A stretch of DNA of 51,495 nt from the NCBI RefSeq assembly GCF_001544495.1, contig NZ_FCNZ02000030.1:1-51495 (forward strand). Reading direction: 5' to 3'. This document shows, piece by piece, positions 15,488-24,700 of the stretch. Numbering within the stretch: the first letter of the stretch is position 1; each line of letters starts with the position of its first letter. Position numbers and translations under genes: made by a program. Below the pieces are notes generated by a model, which was not told the origin of the DNA, did not search any database, and saw only the letters and a program-made list of their open reading frames with translations. The DNA is from Caballeronia telluris (GTDB lineage Bacteria; Pseudomonadota; Gammaproteobacteria; Burkholderiales; Burkholderiaceae).

Positions 15488-17434
15488 CTAGGGATTGTCG
15501 CTTTCGATGTTGAAGACGGCGTCGACGAACATCGTGTCGCGGATGTAGTGATGCACCTTGAGGAGGGCCGTGCTGTCGGGCGCGGAATTGCTATTGCTCG
15601 CCAGCGGCGGCAGAGGCGGCACTTCCTGCAGCGTCGGCAGGTCGCCTGGGAAATTGCTCCAACTGGTCGATGTCGGCAGTTGGACATAAGTTTTCGCCGT
15701 CGTGCTTGCCGGAACCCCGCCTTGCCAATAAGCCCGCAAGCGCTTTCCGTGCGGATCGACCAGTATTTGCGGCGTCGAAATTTCGCTGTCGAAATCCCAG
15801 ACCTCGATGATCTTGCCGTTGTTCGGATCGGCGGCTGCATCGGTCAGGAACTTGTTGAGATAGACGCTCCCGTTGCTGAGCGTGGCAACGATCAGTTTCT
15901 TCGGTCGGGTGCAGATGCCATTGACGATGTTCGAATTGATGTCCTGCAGAATGTCGTGAATGACGTTGAACCACTCGCTTGTGGACAGCGTGTACTGAGC
16001 CTGCGTCAGGAACGGGAATATGGTCAGCCGATTGGCGGGCGCTCCGGCCCGGATGGCATCGACCATCTGGCCGCCGAGCCGATCGACGTAGGCAAACAAT
16101 TGCTTCCAGTCCGTCCCACCGCTGGTGCCGGTCTTGGCAGGATAGTCCTGGTCCCTGTAGCCTGCCTGTCCAGGCGTTGGGTGGAAATAGAGGACGACAT
16201 AGACGTCTGACGACAGATCGAAGCTGTCCGGATTGGGGATCGCGACGCCGAACCAGTTGGGTACTACGCTCACCGCGTTGCCTGTCGGCTTGTCGCGAAG
16301 CTCATAGAGAAATGCCTGATAGGCCAGCCCGTTTGCGTGCGTGAAATCGAGAAGCGTGTTGGGCTGGACGGGCACGCCATCGACGACCAGTTTGCTGTCG
16401 ATCGTCTGCGCACCGGTGCCTCGCGTGAAGTTCGCCTGCGCGGCGAGTTCGATTCGGGTCACCTGAAAATCGCTGCTGGGCGCTCCTAACGGCTCGGTGC
16501 ACGGCTGCTCGCTGCTGCTGGAGCTCGACGAACTGCTCGAGCTCGGCAAACTGCTGCTCGAATTCGATGAACTGCTCAAATTCGGTGGACTGCTGCTCGA
16601 ACTCGACAAGCTGCTCGCGCTCGGCAAACTGCTGCTCGAACTCGACTGCGCACCAGGTATCGACGAACTGCTGAGCGCAGAAGAATTGCTGCTGCTCGAT
16701 GGCTTCGACGAGGTGCTGCTCGTACCCGATAACGAAGAAGATGAAGGTACGCTGCTGCTCGACGACAGCATCGATGAACTGCTCGGCGGAGTGAGTCCGC
16801 TGCTCGAGCTGCTGCTGCGCGGCACGTAGCTGCTTGATCGTCCCGGCGGCGCTGAGCCGCTGCTACTGCTGCTTCCCGGCGGCGGGTGGACCGGCGCGCA
16901 TGGCGGCGCGCAGCAATTCGGCGGATAGCCTGGAAAGGGCGGGAACGGTGGATAGGGAGGAAACGGTGGATACGGCGGATAAGGTGGAAAAGGAGGGTAT
17001 GGCGGCGCGGGAGCAGTCGCTGCGCCTCCATCGGTGCACGACAGTCGATCGACGCACCGCCCGACCTCGCTTTGCAGGCGTTCGATTTGCAGCCGCAATT
17101 CGAAAACATCGCGTTCGCGCTCCGCGCGCTCGCGCCATTTGCCAATATCGCGGCGAAGTCGCTGAATCTCGATCAGCAGGTCATTGTCGCAGCCGCTGCT
17201 GCAGCTCTCCGGCGGCGGTTGTCCGTCATCGTCGTGGCCGCAGCAATCGCGGATGTCGTCTTTCAGCCCGACGATCGCGTCACGCAGGGTGTCGATCGCA
17301 TCGAGCAGACGCGATTCCGGCGTCTCGGATGGCGTGCCCGAAGCGCCCGACGATGGCGAATCGCTGGCATCCGGCGCCGTGGAGGAGGCACCGAGGCGGC
17401 GCGACGTGCTGGATGAAGACGGTATGTCGGGCAT
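15488..17434 (-). CDS. Coiled-coil/PPYPP/Cys/Ser-rich protein with alpha/beta-hydrolase-like C-domain
   Basis: 648 aa from the ATG at 17434, which has GAGGAG 4 nt upstream; an in-frame GTG at 17455 is less likely. Layout: polar N-terminus; likely coiled coil about 40-130; Pro/Tyr/Phe tract 143-172 of the PPYPPFPPYPP type; Cys motif NCCAPPC 173-179; about 120 residues of Ser-rich low complexity (187-308); compact C-domain 312-648. The C-domain suggests an alpha/beta-hydrolase fold: strand 'KLIVATLSNGSVYL' with Ser520 at the elbow, acidic 'VWDFDSE' near 546-551 and 'KVHHYIRD' with His628/629. No signal peptide or membrane anchor is evident. It is second in a leftward operon after the related 181-aa protein. 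Function unknown; the hydrolase reading is tentative. Confidence 0.7.
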   Translation of the reverse strand: MPDIPSSSSTSRRLGASSTAPDASDSPSSGASGTPSETPESRLLDAIDTLRDAIVGLKDDIRDCCGHDDDGQPPPESCSSGCDNDLLIEIQRLRRDIGKWRERAERERDVFELRLQIERLQSEVGRCVDRLSCTDGGAATAPAPPYPPFPPYPPYPPFPPYPPFPPFPGYPPNCCAPPCAPVHPPPGSSSSSGSAPPGRSSSYVPRSSSSSSGLTPPSSSSMLSSSSSVPSSSSLSGTSSTSSKPSSSSNSSALSSSSIPGAQSSSSSSLPSASSLSSSSSSPPNLSSSSNSSSSLPSSSSSSSSSSSEQPCTEPLGAPSSDFQVTRIELAAQANFTRGTGAQTIDSKLVVDGVPVQPNTLLDFTHANGLAYQAFLYELRDKPTGNAVSVVPNWFGVAIPNPDSFDLSSDVYVVLYFHPTPGQAGYRDQDYPAKTGTSGGTDWKQLFAYVDRLGGQMVDAIRAGAPANRLTIFPFLTQAQYTLSTSEWFNVIHDILQDINSNIVNGICTRPKKLIVATLSNGSVYLNKFLTDAAADPNNGKIIEVWDFDSEISTPQILVDPHGKRLRAYWQGGVPASTTAKTYVQLPTSTSWSNFPGDLPTLQEVPPLPPLASNSNSAPDSTALLKVHHYIRDTMFVDAVFNIESDNP

Positions 17435-17458
17435 CGGCTCCTCTCCCGTAACCACAGG

Positions 17459-18004
17459 TTAATTGACGATCACCTGGGGGACGCTGCTCGAACTGCTACT
17501 CGATGGCGGCATAGAAATCACGACGCGTCGCCAACTGCTCAGGCTGCTGCTTTGCGTCGACGATGACGGCGGATTGACCACCCGCGGTGGCGCGGGTACG
17601 GGTTCAGACTCAGCGGGTAGCGGCGGCGAACTGCATTTGGGGCATCCGCACGGCGCCGGCGCGCAACAGCAATTCGGCGGATACGGAGGAAATGGTGGAT
17701 AAGGCGGGAATGAAGTGTAGGGAGGGTACGGCGGAAATGGCGGATAAGGCGGACTCGGCGCGCTCGAGCAAGTTACGCCGGTCACCGGACCCTCCGGACG
17801 GGCGCGGAGGCATTCGACCATGTAGCGCAGCCGCTCGACTTCCCGACGCAGGTCGCTCAATCCGCCATCGTGCTCGTGTCCACCTGCGACCGCGCTGCCG
17901 CCCTGGACCATCGCCTTGAATTCTTCGCGAAGCTGCATGAGACTCTCGCGTACCGCGCGTCGAGCGTCGATTGCACCTTCACCGGCGGCATCTTTCGATG
18001 ACAT
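17459..18004 (-). CDS. Small coiled-coil/PPYPP/Cys-rich protein
   Basis: 181 aa preceded by GGAGG. It has a helical, probably coiled-coil N-terminus (about 12-70, 'RRAVRESLMQLREEFKAMV', 'SDLRREVERLRYMVECLRA'), a Pro/Tyr/Phe tract at 85-110, then a Cys block NCCCAPAPCGCPKC at 111-124, and a Pro/Ser-rich tail ending in runs of Ser. It is a short version of the next protein in the operon, lacking the large C-domain. Its stop lies 24 nt before the start of that gene. No signal peptide. The shared architecture implies that the two proteins assemble together; function unknown. Confidence 0.7.
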   Translation of the reverse strand: MSSKDAAGEGAIDARRAVRESLMQLREEFKAMVQGGSAVAGGHEHDGGLSDLRREVERLRYMVECLRARPEGPVTGVTCSSAPSPPYPPFPPYPPYTSFPPYPPFPPYPPNCCCAPAPCGCPKCSSPPLPAESEPVPAPPRVVNPPSSSTQSSSLSSWRRVVISMPPSSSSSSSVPQVIVN

Positions 18005-18123
18005 GTAATCCTCCGCTCACGCGAGCAAAAAAAAGTATAGGGTATGGTCTAGGATATTGAAAGGTCGTTGAATTGCCGCGCAGCGCGAAGCAGCGATCGC
18101 GCTGAATACCGGAGGAGTGCCAA
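18005..18123. promoter_or_regulatory. Divergent control region of the PPYPP island
   Basis: 119 bp separate the leftward PPYPP operon from the rightward giant-protein operon. On the minus strand, TATACT (complement of AGTATA near 18034-18039) precedes a T8 run and GGAGG. On the plus strand, GGAGGAG lies just before the ATG at 18124. GCTCACGCGAGC (18015-18026) is a short dyad. Shared control of both operons is likely. Confidence 0.4.
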
Positions 18124-21100
18124 ATGTCGCGAACTCGCCCGAGGCCGCCGTATCCGCCCTTTCCTCCCTACCCGCCTTATTCTCCCTATCCGCCGTATCC
18201 GCCTCATCCGCCCTACCCGGCGAATCCGTGTCAGCCATGCTCGCCGGCGGCCGATGCGTCAACGCACCCCGGCGATGCAGGCGATTCGCAGACTGGCATC
18301 GCTGCGCCGCCGGAGCAATCGTCTGACCCGCAAACGCCGGAGAGCGAGCAACATGACGGAAGTCAACCGACGTCCGACTCGACAAGTGTTGAGCCGCCCC
18401 CCGACGTACCATCTGCCCCCCAACCGCCGCCCTCCTCTGAAGACACGCCGATCACTCCCGGACGGATCTCCGTGCGACGGCCAGACGATCTGCTCGTGTT
18501 CGACGCGACCTTCAGCGGCTTTGTGCTGAAGACGGATCCTGCGCGACTCGTACGCTCCGCATCCGATGCATTCATCGTCATCGAATTCCCGCCGCAGAGC
18601 TTCGGCGAAGAAGCATTTCTCGAATCCGCCGGGCAGAAGTTCGATACGCCGCCCAAGGATGAAACGACTGAAGTCTCGGACGATCCACGCTATCCGAAGA
18701 AGAATGTTCCGGGAGACGACGAGAAGCCGCCGACAGCATTGCCGGCGGCGCGCGTGCGAATGGCCGGGCCGAGCCACGTGGCGGTGACGATGCCCGCAGC
18801 GCTTTCCACGACGGGCTACGACGTCGCGAGCCTCTTGCGTGCATTGCGCGACTGGCCGATGCGGCTGGACATCAATGCGGTGGCCGACCGCACCATCGAT
18901 CTGGATGCGCTCCTCAAAGCCGCGCGCGCCGATGGCGTCGAGCAACTGACGATTGCCGCCGAGCCGATCATGGCCGCAAGCGCGGTAACGAGCGCGCCGG
19001 CTGTCGCCCCAAGTCCCGTCAGCGGCGTCGCGGGAGTCGACGATCTCGCCGCGGTCGCCGAAGCAGGCGTCCTCGCGCTGCAGCGTGCGCCGCACGAACC
19101 TGCTTCCACCGTGACAGCGCTGGAATTGCCCTATCGCGTCGTGACCTCGCCGCTTGCGCCGGCGCGGTGGCAGCATACGATCGCTCCTGTGGTGCACCGG
19201 TCGAGCACCGAGCTGTGGCACACACGTCTCACGACGAGCACCTCCGGGGCCGGCGCGGACATCGCGAGCCGGATCCGTGCATTGTGGTCGCCGGACTATC
19301 GCCCGAAGGAGCGAATGGACGAGTTGCTGGCGCTGCTCGTGGCGCCCGGACCGCCGGCCGATCCGCCCCAGCCGAACCCCGATCTCATTCGCATGAGTCT
19401 CGATCCGCTCGATCGTTCGATGCTGGTCACCGCGATGTCCGGGTTCGACGAAGAGATCGCAGGCGGCACGGCCTATCGGCCGATATCGAGCGAAGCGAAG
19501 CGGCTGCATCTGTCGGCGCTCGGTGCATTGCTAGATGCCGAGGGTACGTGGACGCGCACGCCCGAGCACATCGATTTGCAGCAATGGCGTCACGTCGCCA
19601 CGCTCGGGCGCGACCAGTACGTGCGCGTGATGTATGCGGGCTACCTGTGGCCGTTCGGGCATGCTGCCTCGCTCATCAAGGTGACGGAGCGCAAGTTCGA
19701 GTCGCTCGACGGCAAGCTCTCGCAACGCGTGGCGCTGCTGCGCCAGCGCTTTTTCGTTGCGGTGCGCGAGCCCGTGCGGACCTACAACGGCGCGAACCAC
19801 GAATTTCAGGGGCGCAACTTTCCATTCACGCGCGTTGAATTGCTCACCCGCGTGACGCCCGATCTGAGCGACCCGGGCGTCGGAGACAGTGCGCTGCAAC
19901 CCGGGCACGGTGTGACAAAACTCTATGACGGGCTGTCGCAGCGCATGCTGTTCTGGGCGACCGTTCCAGCCGGCGGCGCCAAGCTGGCGGACGTGCCCTT
20001 CGACATCACAGCAATTGACATCGCCGGCCGGCCGGTGACGTTCTCGTTGCCGTTGCTGTTCGTCGGCAAGCTCGCCGATGCGAACCGCGCGGCAGACGTC
20101 TGCACGTCGTATAACGCCGCGCCCGCGGCAACCAAACGGCGCGCGACGACGGGCGGCGCCGTCGTCACCTATGCGCCGACGGGCCCTGCCGACAAGAGCG
20201 ACACCGCGCTGCCGACTCAGACACTCGCATTTCGCGCAGCGGCACTGAAGTCGGGCACCCCCAAGGTTTATCCCGAGATCGAGACGGCGCAAGTCGGCAT
20301 CAAGCCGATCCAGAAGCTGCTCGGGCAGCAGGATTTCATCGCCGAGGTCGCCTATCCCGACTTCTACGCCTCGCATGGATTCGATCCGGCGAAGAACGCT
20401 GGGCAGATCTTCCTCAAGCTGACCTCGTCGAAGAAGCTGCCCTTCGGCGGCTCGCCGCAGGACGCGAAGAGCGACACGCTCGGCGCATTGGCGACGCCGC
20501 AGATGAGTCTGCTCGGCCTCTCGAAGATCATGGGGCCGGTATCGGGCCAGGACGCCGGGACGGCGCAGCAAGTCGAAGACGGATTGAAGACCGTGAGGGA
20601 CGGCGCCTTCGATCCCACCCAGTTCTTCCAGGACGCGACACTGCTCGGCGGCATCAGGCTCGCCGAGATTCTTCCGTTTGCGAGCAGCCTCGCCGGCACC
20701 GATGTTCCCAAGATGGTCGCGCACGATTTTCCAGATCGCGTCGAGGCGCGCTTCGAGTGGTCTGGCGGCGTCACGAAGAGCGATCAGCTCAATCTGCTCA
20801 TTCCCACGGCTGACACGAGCAAGCCGCCGACGCGCCTGACGATGAACGGCCTCATGACCACGCCGCTCGATCCTGCGGCGAAGCCGAGCGCCGAAGCCAC
20901 CGCGACCCTGACGAACTTCAAGCTGAACCTGTTCGGCTTCATCATCCTGTGGTTCGAAGAGGTCGCGTTCACCGCGAGGAACGGCCAGAAGCCCGATGTC
21001 ACGGTGCAGCTTCGCGAGGGCGACGACGCCGTGTGCTTCGGCGGGCCGCTTGAGTTCGTCAATGATCTGCGGCGGTTCATTCCCGCCAACGGCTTCTCCG

Positions 21101-21774
21101 ATCCGCCAGGGCTGGCCGTGACGCCAAGCGGACTGAGCGCCTCGTATTCGCTGACCCTGCCTTCCGTGGGCGTGGGCGTCTTCGCGCTGACGAACGCTTC
21201 GCTCGGCGCGGCGTTCAATCTGCCGTTCGATGGGAAGCCCGTCTCGGTGAAGTTCAACTTTTCTAAGCGCGAACAGCCGTTCAGCCTCACGGTATCAATG
21301 CTCGGCGGGGGCGGCTTCTTCGCGATCGGCGTGTCGGCGCGCGGCGTCGACGAGATCGAGGCAGCGCTGGAGTTCGGCGCCGCGATTGTGATCGATCTCG
21401 GCGTTGCTTCCGGCGGCGTCGAGGTCAAGGCCGGCATCTACTTTCACTGGCTCGAGGTCATCCCGAACCAAGGGTCAGTCGAGCTCGCCGGTTACGTTCG
21501 CATCCACGGCGAGTTGACGGTCCTCGCGATCATCTCGGTGTCCCTGACCTTCAACCTCCAGATCGGCTATCTGAAGGCCGACGGAAAGTCCATGGCGTAT
21601 GGCGAGGCGACGCTCACGGTCGAAATCGAGATCCTGATGTTCAGTGCGGAGGTCTCGGTGAAATGCCGTCGTGAATTTGCCGGTGGCGCGGCCGATCCGC
21701 GCTTCCTCGACCTGATGCCCACACCGCAGTTGTGGGCCGATTACTGCGCCGCATTCGCGGACGAGGGGATCTGA
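18124..21774 (+). CDS. Giant PPYPP-tract protein of unknown function
   Basis: 1216 aa with a GGAGGAG ribosome site. Residues 8-33 are a Pro/Tyr/Phe tract (PPYPPFPPYPPYSPYPPYPP type), followed at once by NPCQPC and a Pro/Asp/Ser-rich linker to about residue 110. The rest is a long, mostly beta-type chain without recognised domains. Its last 250 residues are rich in alternating hydrophobic/Gly strands ('FFAIGVSARGVDEIEAALEFGAAIVIDLG', 'LTVLAIISVSLTFNLQIGYL', 'ATLTVEIEILMFSAEVSV'), resembling a beta-solenoid or barrel-like sheet. No signal peptide. Its stop overlaps the start of the next giant gene, so the two are made together. The tract and Cys motif match the two leftward proteins across the divergent promoter. 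Function unknown. Confidence 0.72.
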   Translation: MSRTRPRPPYPPFPPYPPYSPYPPYPPHPPYPANPCQPCSPAADASTHPGDAGDSQTGIAAPPEQSSDPQTPESEQHDGSQPTSDSTSVEPPPDVPSAPQPPPSSEDTPITPGRISVRRPDDLLVFDATFSGFVLKTDPARLVRSASDAFIVIEFPPQSFGEEAFLESAGQKFDTPPKDETTEVSDDPRYPKKNVPGDDEKPPTALPAARVRMAGPSHVAVTMPAALSTTGYDVASLLRALRDWPMRLDINAVADRTIDLDALLKAARADGVEQLTIAAEPIMAASAVTSAPAVAPSPVSGVAGVDDLAAVAEAGVLALQRAPHEPASTVTALELPYRVVTSPLAPARWQHTIAPVVHRSSTELWHTRLTTSTSGAGADIASRIRALWSPDYRPKERMDELLALLVAPGPPADPPQPNPDLIRMSLDPLDRSMLVTAMSGFDEEIAGGTAYRPISSEAKRLHLSALGALLDAEGTWTRTPEHIDLQQWRHVATLGRDQYVRVMYAGYLWPFGHAASLIKVTERKFESLDGKLSQRVALLRQRFFVAVREPVRTYNGANHEFQGRNFPFTRVELLTRVTPDLSDPGVGDSALQPGHGVTKLYDGLSQRMLFWATVPAGGAKLADVPFDITAIDIAGRPVTFSLPLLFVGKLADANRAADVCTSYNAAPAATKRRATTGGAVVTYAPTGPADKSDTALPTQTLAFRAAALKSGTPKVYPEIETAQVGIKPIQKLLGQQDFIAEVAYPDFYASHGFDPAKNAGQIFLKLTSSKKLPFGGSPQDAKSDTLGALATPQMSLLGLSKIMGPVSGQDAGTAQQVEDGLKTVRDGAFDPTQFFQDATLLGGIRLAEILPFASSLAGTDVPKMVAHDFPDRVEARFEWSGGVTKSDQLNLLIPTADTSKPPTRLTMNGLMTTPLDPAAKPSAEATATLTNFKLNLFGFIILWFEEVAFTARNGQKPDVTVQLREGDDAVCFGGPLEFVNDLRRFIPANGFSDPPGLAVTPSGLSASYSLTLPSVGVGVFALTNASLGAAFNLPFDGKPVSVKFNFSKREQPFSLTVSMLGGGGFFAIGVSARGVDEIEAALEFGAAIVIDLGVASGGVEVKAGIYFHWLEVIPNQGSVELAGYVRIHGELTVLAIISVSLTFNLQIGYLKADGKSMAYGEATLTVEIEILMFSAEVSVKCRREFAGGAADPRFLDLMPTPQLWADYCAAFADEGI

Positions 21775-24700
21775 TGGCCCGCCAATCGCTGGTCTGGACC
21801 GCGCTGCCCAACGGCTACACGCCGGACCGTACCGGGCTGCGCGTTTCGGTAATGCTGTCGCCACGCCTCGATGCAGAAGACCCGCTCGGCCAGTCGCGCA
21901 AGCTGAGCGAGTTCTTCCCCGACTGGGAGGACTGGCCGAACACGCTCGCCGACGCGCGCTTCGAAGTCACCTACGGCGGCGAGACCCGATCGATTCCAAC
22001 GACCGCAACTACCGGGCCGGATCGAATCGACGACACCGCGGGCGTCGCGGACTCGGCGGTGTGGAAGGCGCTGTTCGACGCGAACACCGGCGTGAAGACC
22101 TTCGCCTATCGCGATCTGTCGCCGTCGTTCGTGCTGTCGTACGACGCGCTCGCCATGGCGGAGACCGTCGCGAACCTCTACCGCGATCTCGCTCGGAGCG
22201 CGACGGACCGCATGCCGCGGGTCACCGAAGTCCTCGACAGCGAGCCCTGGCGGGCCTTCATGAACGCGGTGGCGCGGCTCGATGCTTCGTCGGTCGACCG
22301 GCGCACGGGCCTTCGCGATCCCGCCCGGCAATTCGAGTCGCTTCGCAATTCGCGCACGGCGAGCAATCTGCAGCGGTTCCAGCTCTTCCACACGCCGCCG
22401 GCGTCACCGGTCGTGAGGGACGTGACGCGCGTCGATGACTCGCGCGTGCAGGCGCGATGGCTCGAACACAAGCGGACCGATCTGCCCAAGCGCGAGGACA
22501 TCGGCGCGACGATCGACTTCCATCAGATCGTGGCCGCGATGGGCTCGTATCCGACGCTGCTGCGGCGGCTCGGGCTGGTCGTGGATCTCGTGCTGGCGCC
22601 CGCCGGCTTCGCCCTGTCCGCGGCGGCCGACCTGTCCGTCAAGGTGGTATTCCCGGCGGGCGCGCTGCTCGTGCCGCGCGGCGCCGACGGGAATCCGGCC
22701 ACGCGCACGCGGCTCTCCAACCCGCAGTTCGATGCAGTGCCCGATCCGGCCTCGGACGTGCAGCTTGCAGACGGCCTGCTCGACACCACGCCGCCCCGAT
22801 TCGGGCTGCTGCAACTCGACGTCGATGGAGCGGGCCTCAAGGCGATGAACTTCGCGCGCTCCCTCGGACGCCGCTCCGATGTCGAGGCGCGCGTCGATCC
22901 GGTGACGCGCCAGGAAGACGAGATCGGCGCGTCCTCGCTCAGAACGGCCGGTTTGATGCTCATACAGCATGCGCGCAGCATGATCCTCAAAGACCGCTTC
23001 GACGCCAACAAGACGCGCAATACACAGCTGGAATCGCAACTCGGCGGCGCGTCCGCCGCTGTGGTGACCTTGCACGCACAGGACCTCGTGCGCGGCTACC
23101 GCATCGACGTCTGGGATTCGGTGACGCGCCGGTGGCACTCGCTGTGTCGGCGCAACGCGCGCTACGACCTCGACGACGGCGCCGTCACCGTCGAGGTCGC
23201 GCCCGAGGAAGAGACCACCGTGCGCCTCGCGGCGACGCGCTCGAGCGATGCCGCATCGAATGCCGACTTGTTGTACCTGCACGAGGCGCTCGTGTCCTGG
23301 ATCGGGTGGAGCCTGGCCGCGCGCGTGCCGGGCCGCGCGATCGGCGTGGACGACAGCGTCGACAAGACTAGCGACGACAGCGACGCCGAGGTGCCGCCCG
23401 GGCTGAAGTTCAAGTCATCGTTCTCACCGGTGAAGGGATCGCTGCCGCGCCTGCGGTTTGGCCGCTCGTACTGGATCCGCGCGCGCGCAGTGGACCTCGC
23501 CGGCAATTCGCTGGACCCGTTCGAGAAGGACTACGGCAATGAGAAGCCGTCGACACACGCGCAGCCTTATCTGCGCTACGAGCCCGTTGCCGCGCCGGTG
23601 ATCGCGTTGCTGTCGGAGTCCGGCACGATCGGCCGCCCGCTCGAAGGCGAATCGATGGCGCGCGTGGCGATTCGCACGTTCAATGACACGGCCGCCGACA
23701 ACACGGTGCTCTCGGCGCAGGTCGCGCATCGCGTCGCCGCGCCGGCGCAGGTGAGCCTGCGCGATGCCGAGCAGCATGGAATGCTCGACGCGCAAGGCAA
23801 AGTCGACGCAAGCCTCTTCAATCTGCTCGCGCACCAGAAGGACCTCGATCCAAGCAATCCGGCTGCGGCGATCCGCGAAGAGAAGCTGCTCATGCAGGGG
23901 CCGCTCGATGCGCAAGCCGTCGAGACGACTTACGCCGTCTACGAAGCGGGACGCGCGCTAACATATCTGCCCGATCCACTGGCCGTGGAGGTCGTGGTGC
24001 GTGTGTTCGATCATCCGAACATCGCCGATTCGGACATCATCCGCATTCCCCTCTATACGAAGGACGTCTGGCCCGATGCCCAGCCGTTCGTGATCGACGT
24101 CTACGACGATCCTAACGAGGCGCCGCACTACGACGAGACGACACACCGCCTTCGCGTGCCGCTGCCCAAGGCGGTAAGAGCGAAGCTGCGGCTCTCGATG
24201 AGGCTGGCGCCCGACACACTCGCGTTGCTCGGCGTATTCCAGTGGCTGACCGCGACCGACCAGGACGCGCAGCGCGACCGTGCGCTCAAGGGTCAGCACT
24301 GGATGCTGACGCCGTGGACCGTCGTCGAAGCCGTGCATGCCGTGCAGCGTCCGCTGCTGAACCCTGACTTTGTCATGCTGTCGGTGCTCGATCGCTCGCC
24401 GGGGCAGACGTCGGCGCAACCGCTCATCCATGCACGCTGCAGCATCGACAGCACCGATCGCCTCGATCTGTACGGCGAGTGGCACGAACCCGACGACGAT
24501 GCGGCATCGGCCGAGAGCGCGAACGGTCCCAGCGACCGGCAGCGGCGCGATGTCGCGTTTCAGGTCAAGGTGACGGGCCCCACGCACTATGCGAGCGATG
24601 GGGTTGCGCCCGGCGTGCCCGAGCACACCATCACCGCCACGGACGTCATCGCGATCAACGGCGCCGTGCATCAGCGGGTCGCGTCCAAGGCGCACGAATT

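Noticed and set aside
16497..16829. Plus-strand frame encoding a Leu-rich repeat-like peptide (LLELDELLELGKLLLEFDELL)
   Set aside because: It is the antisense of the Ser-rich codon run of the 15488-17434 protein; the regularity comes from repeated TCG/AGC codons.
18140..18230. Short-period DNA repeats that might suggest a CRISPR array
   Set aside because: The repeats are in-frame codons for the Pro/Tyr/Phe tract with a 6-9 bp period; there are no spacers and no cas genes.
18259..19509. 416-codon minus-strand frame
   Set aside because: Lies wholly antisense to the 1216-aa protein gene, is Arg/His-rich and has no domain; a GC-rich shadow.
19531..20724. 397-codon minus-strand frame
   Set aside because: Antisense to the same giant gene, with the same Arg/Glu-rich shadow composition.
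22404..23282. 292-codon minus-strand frame
   Set aside because: Antisense to the 1446-aa protein gene, with no ribosome site and no protein-like pattern.
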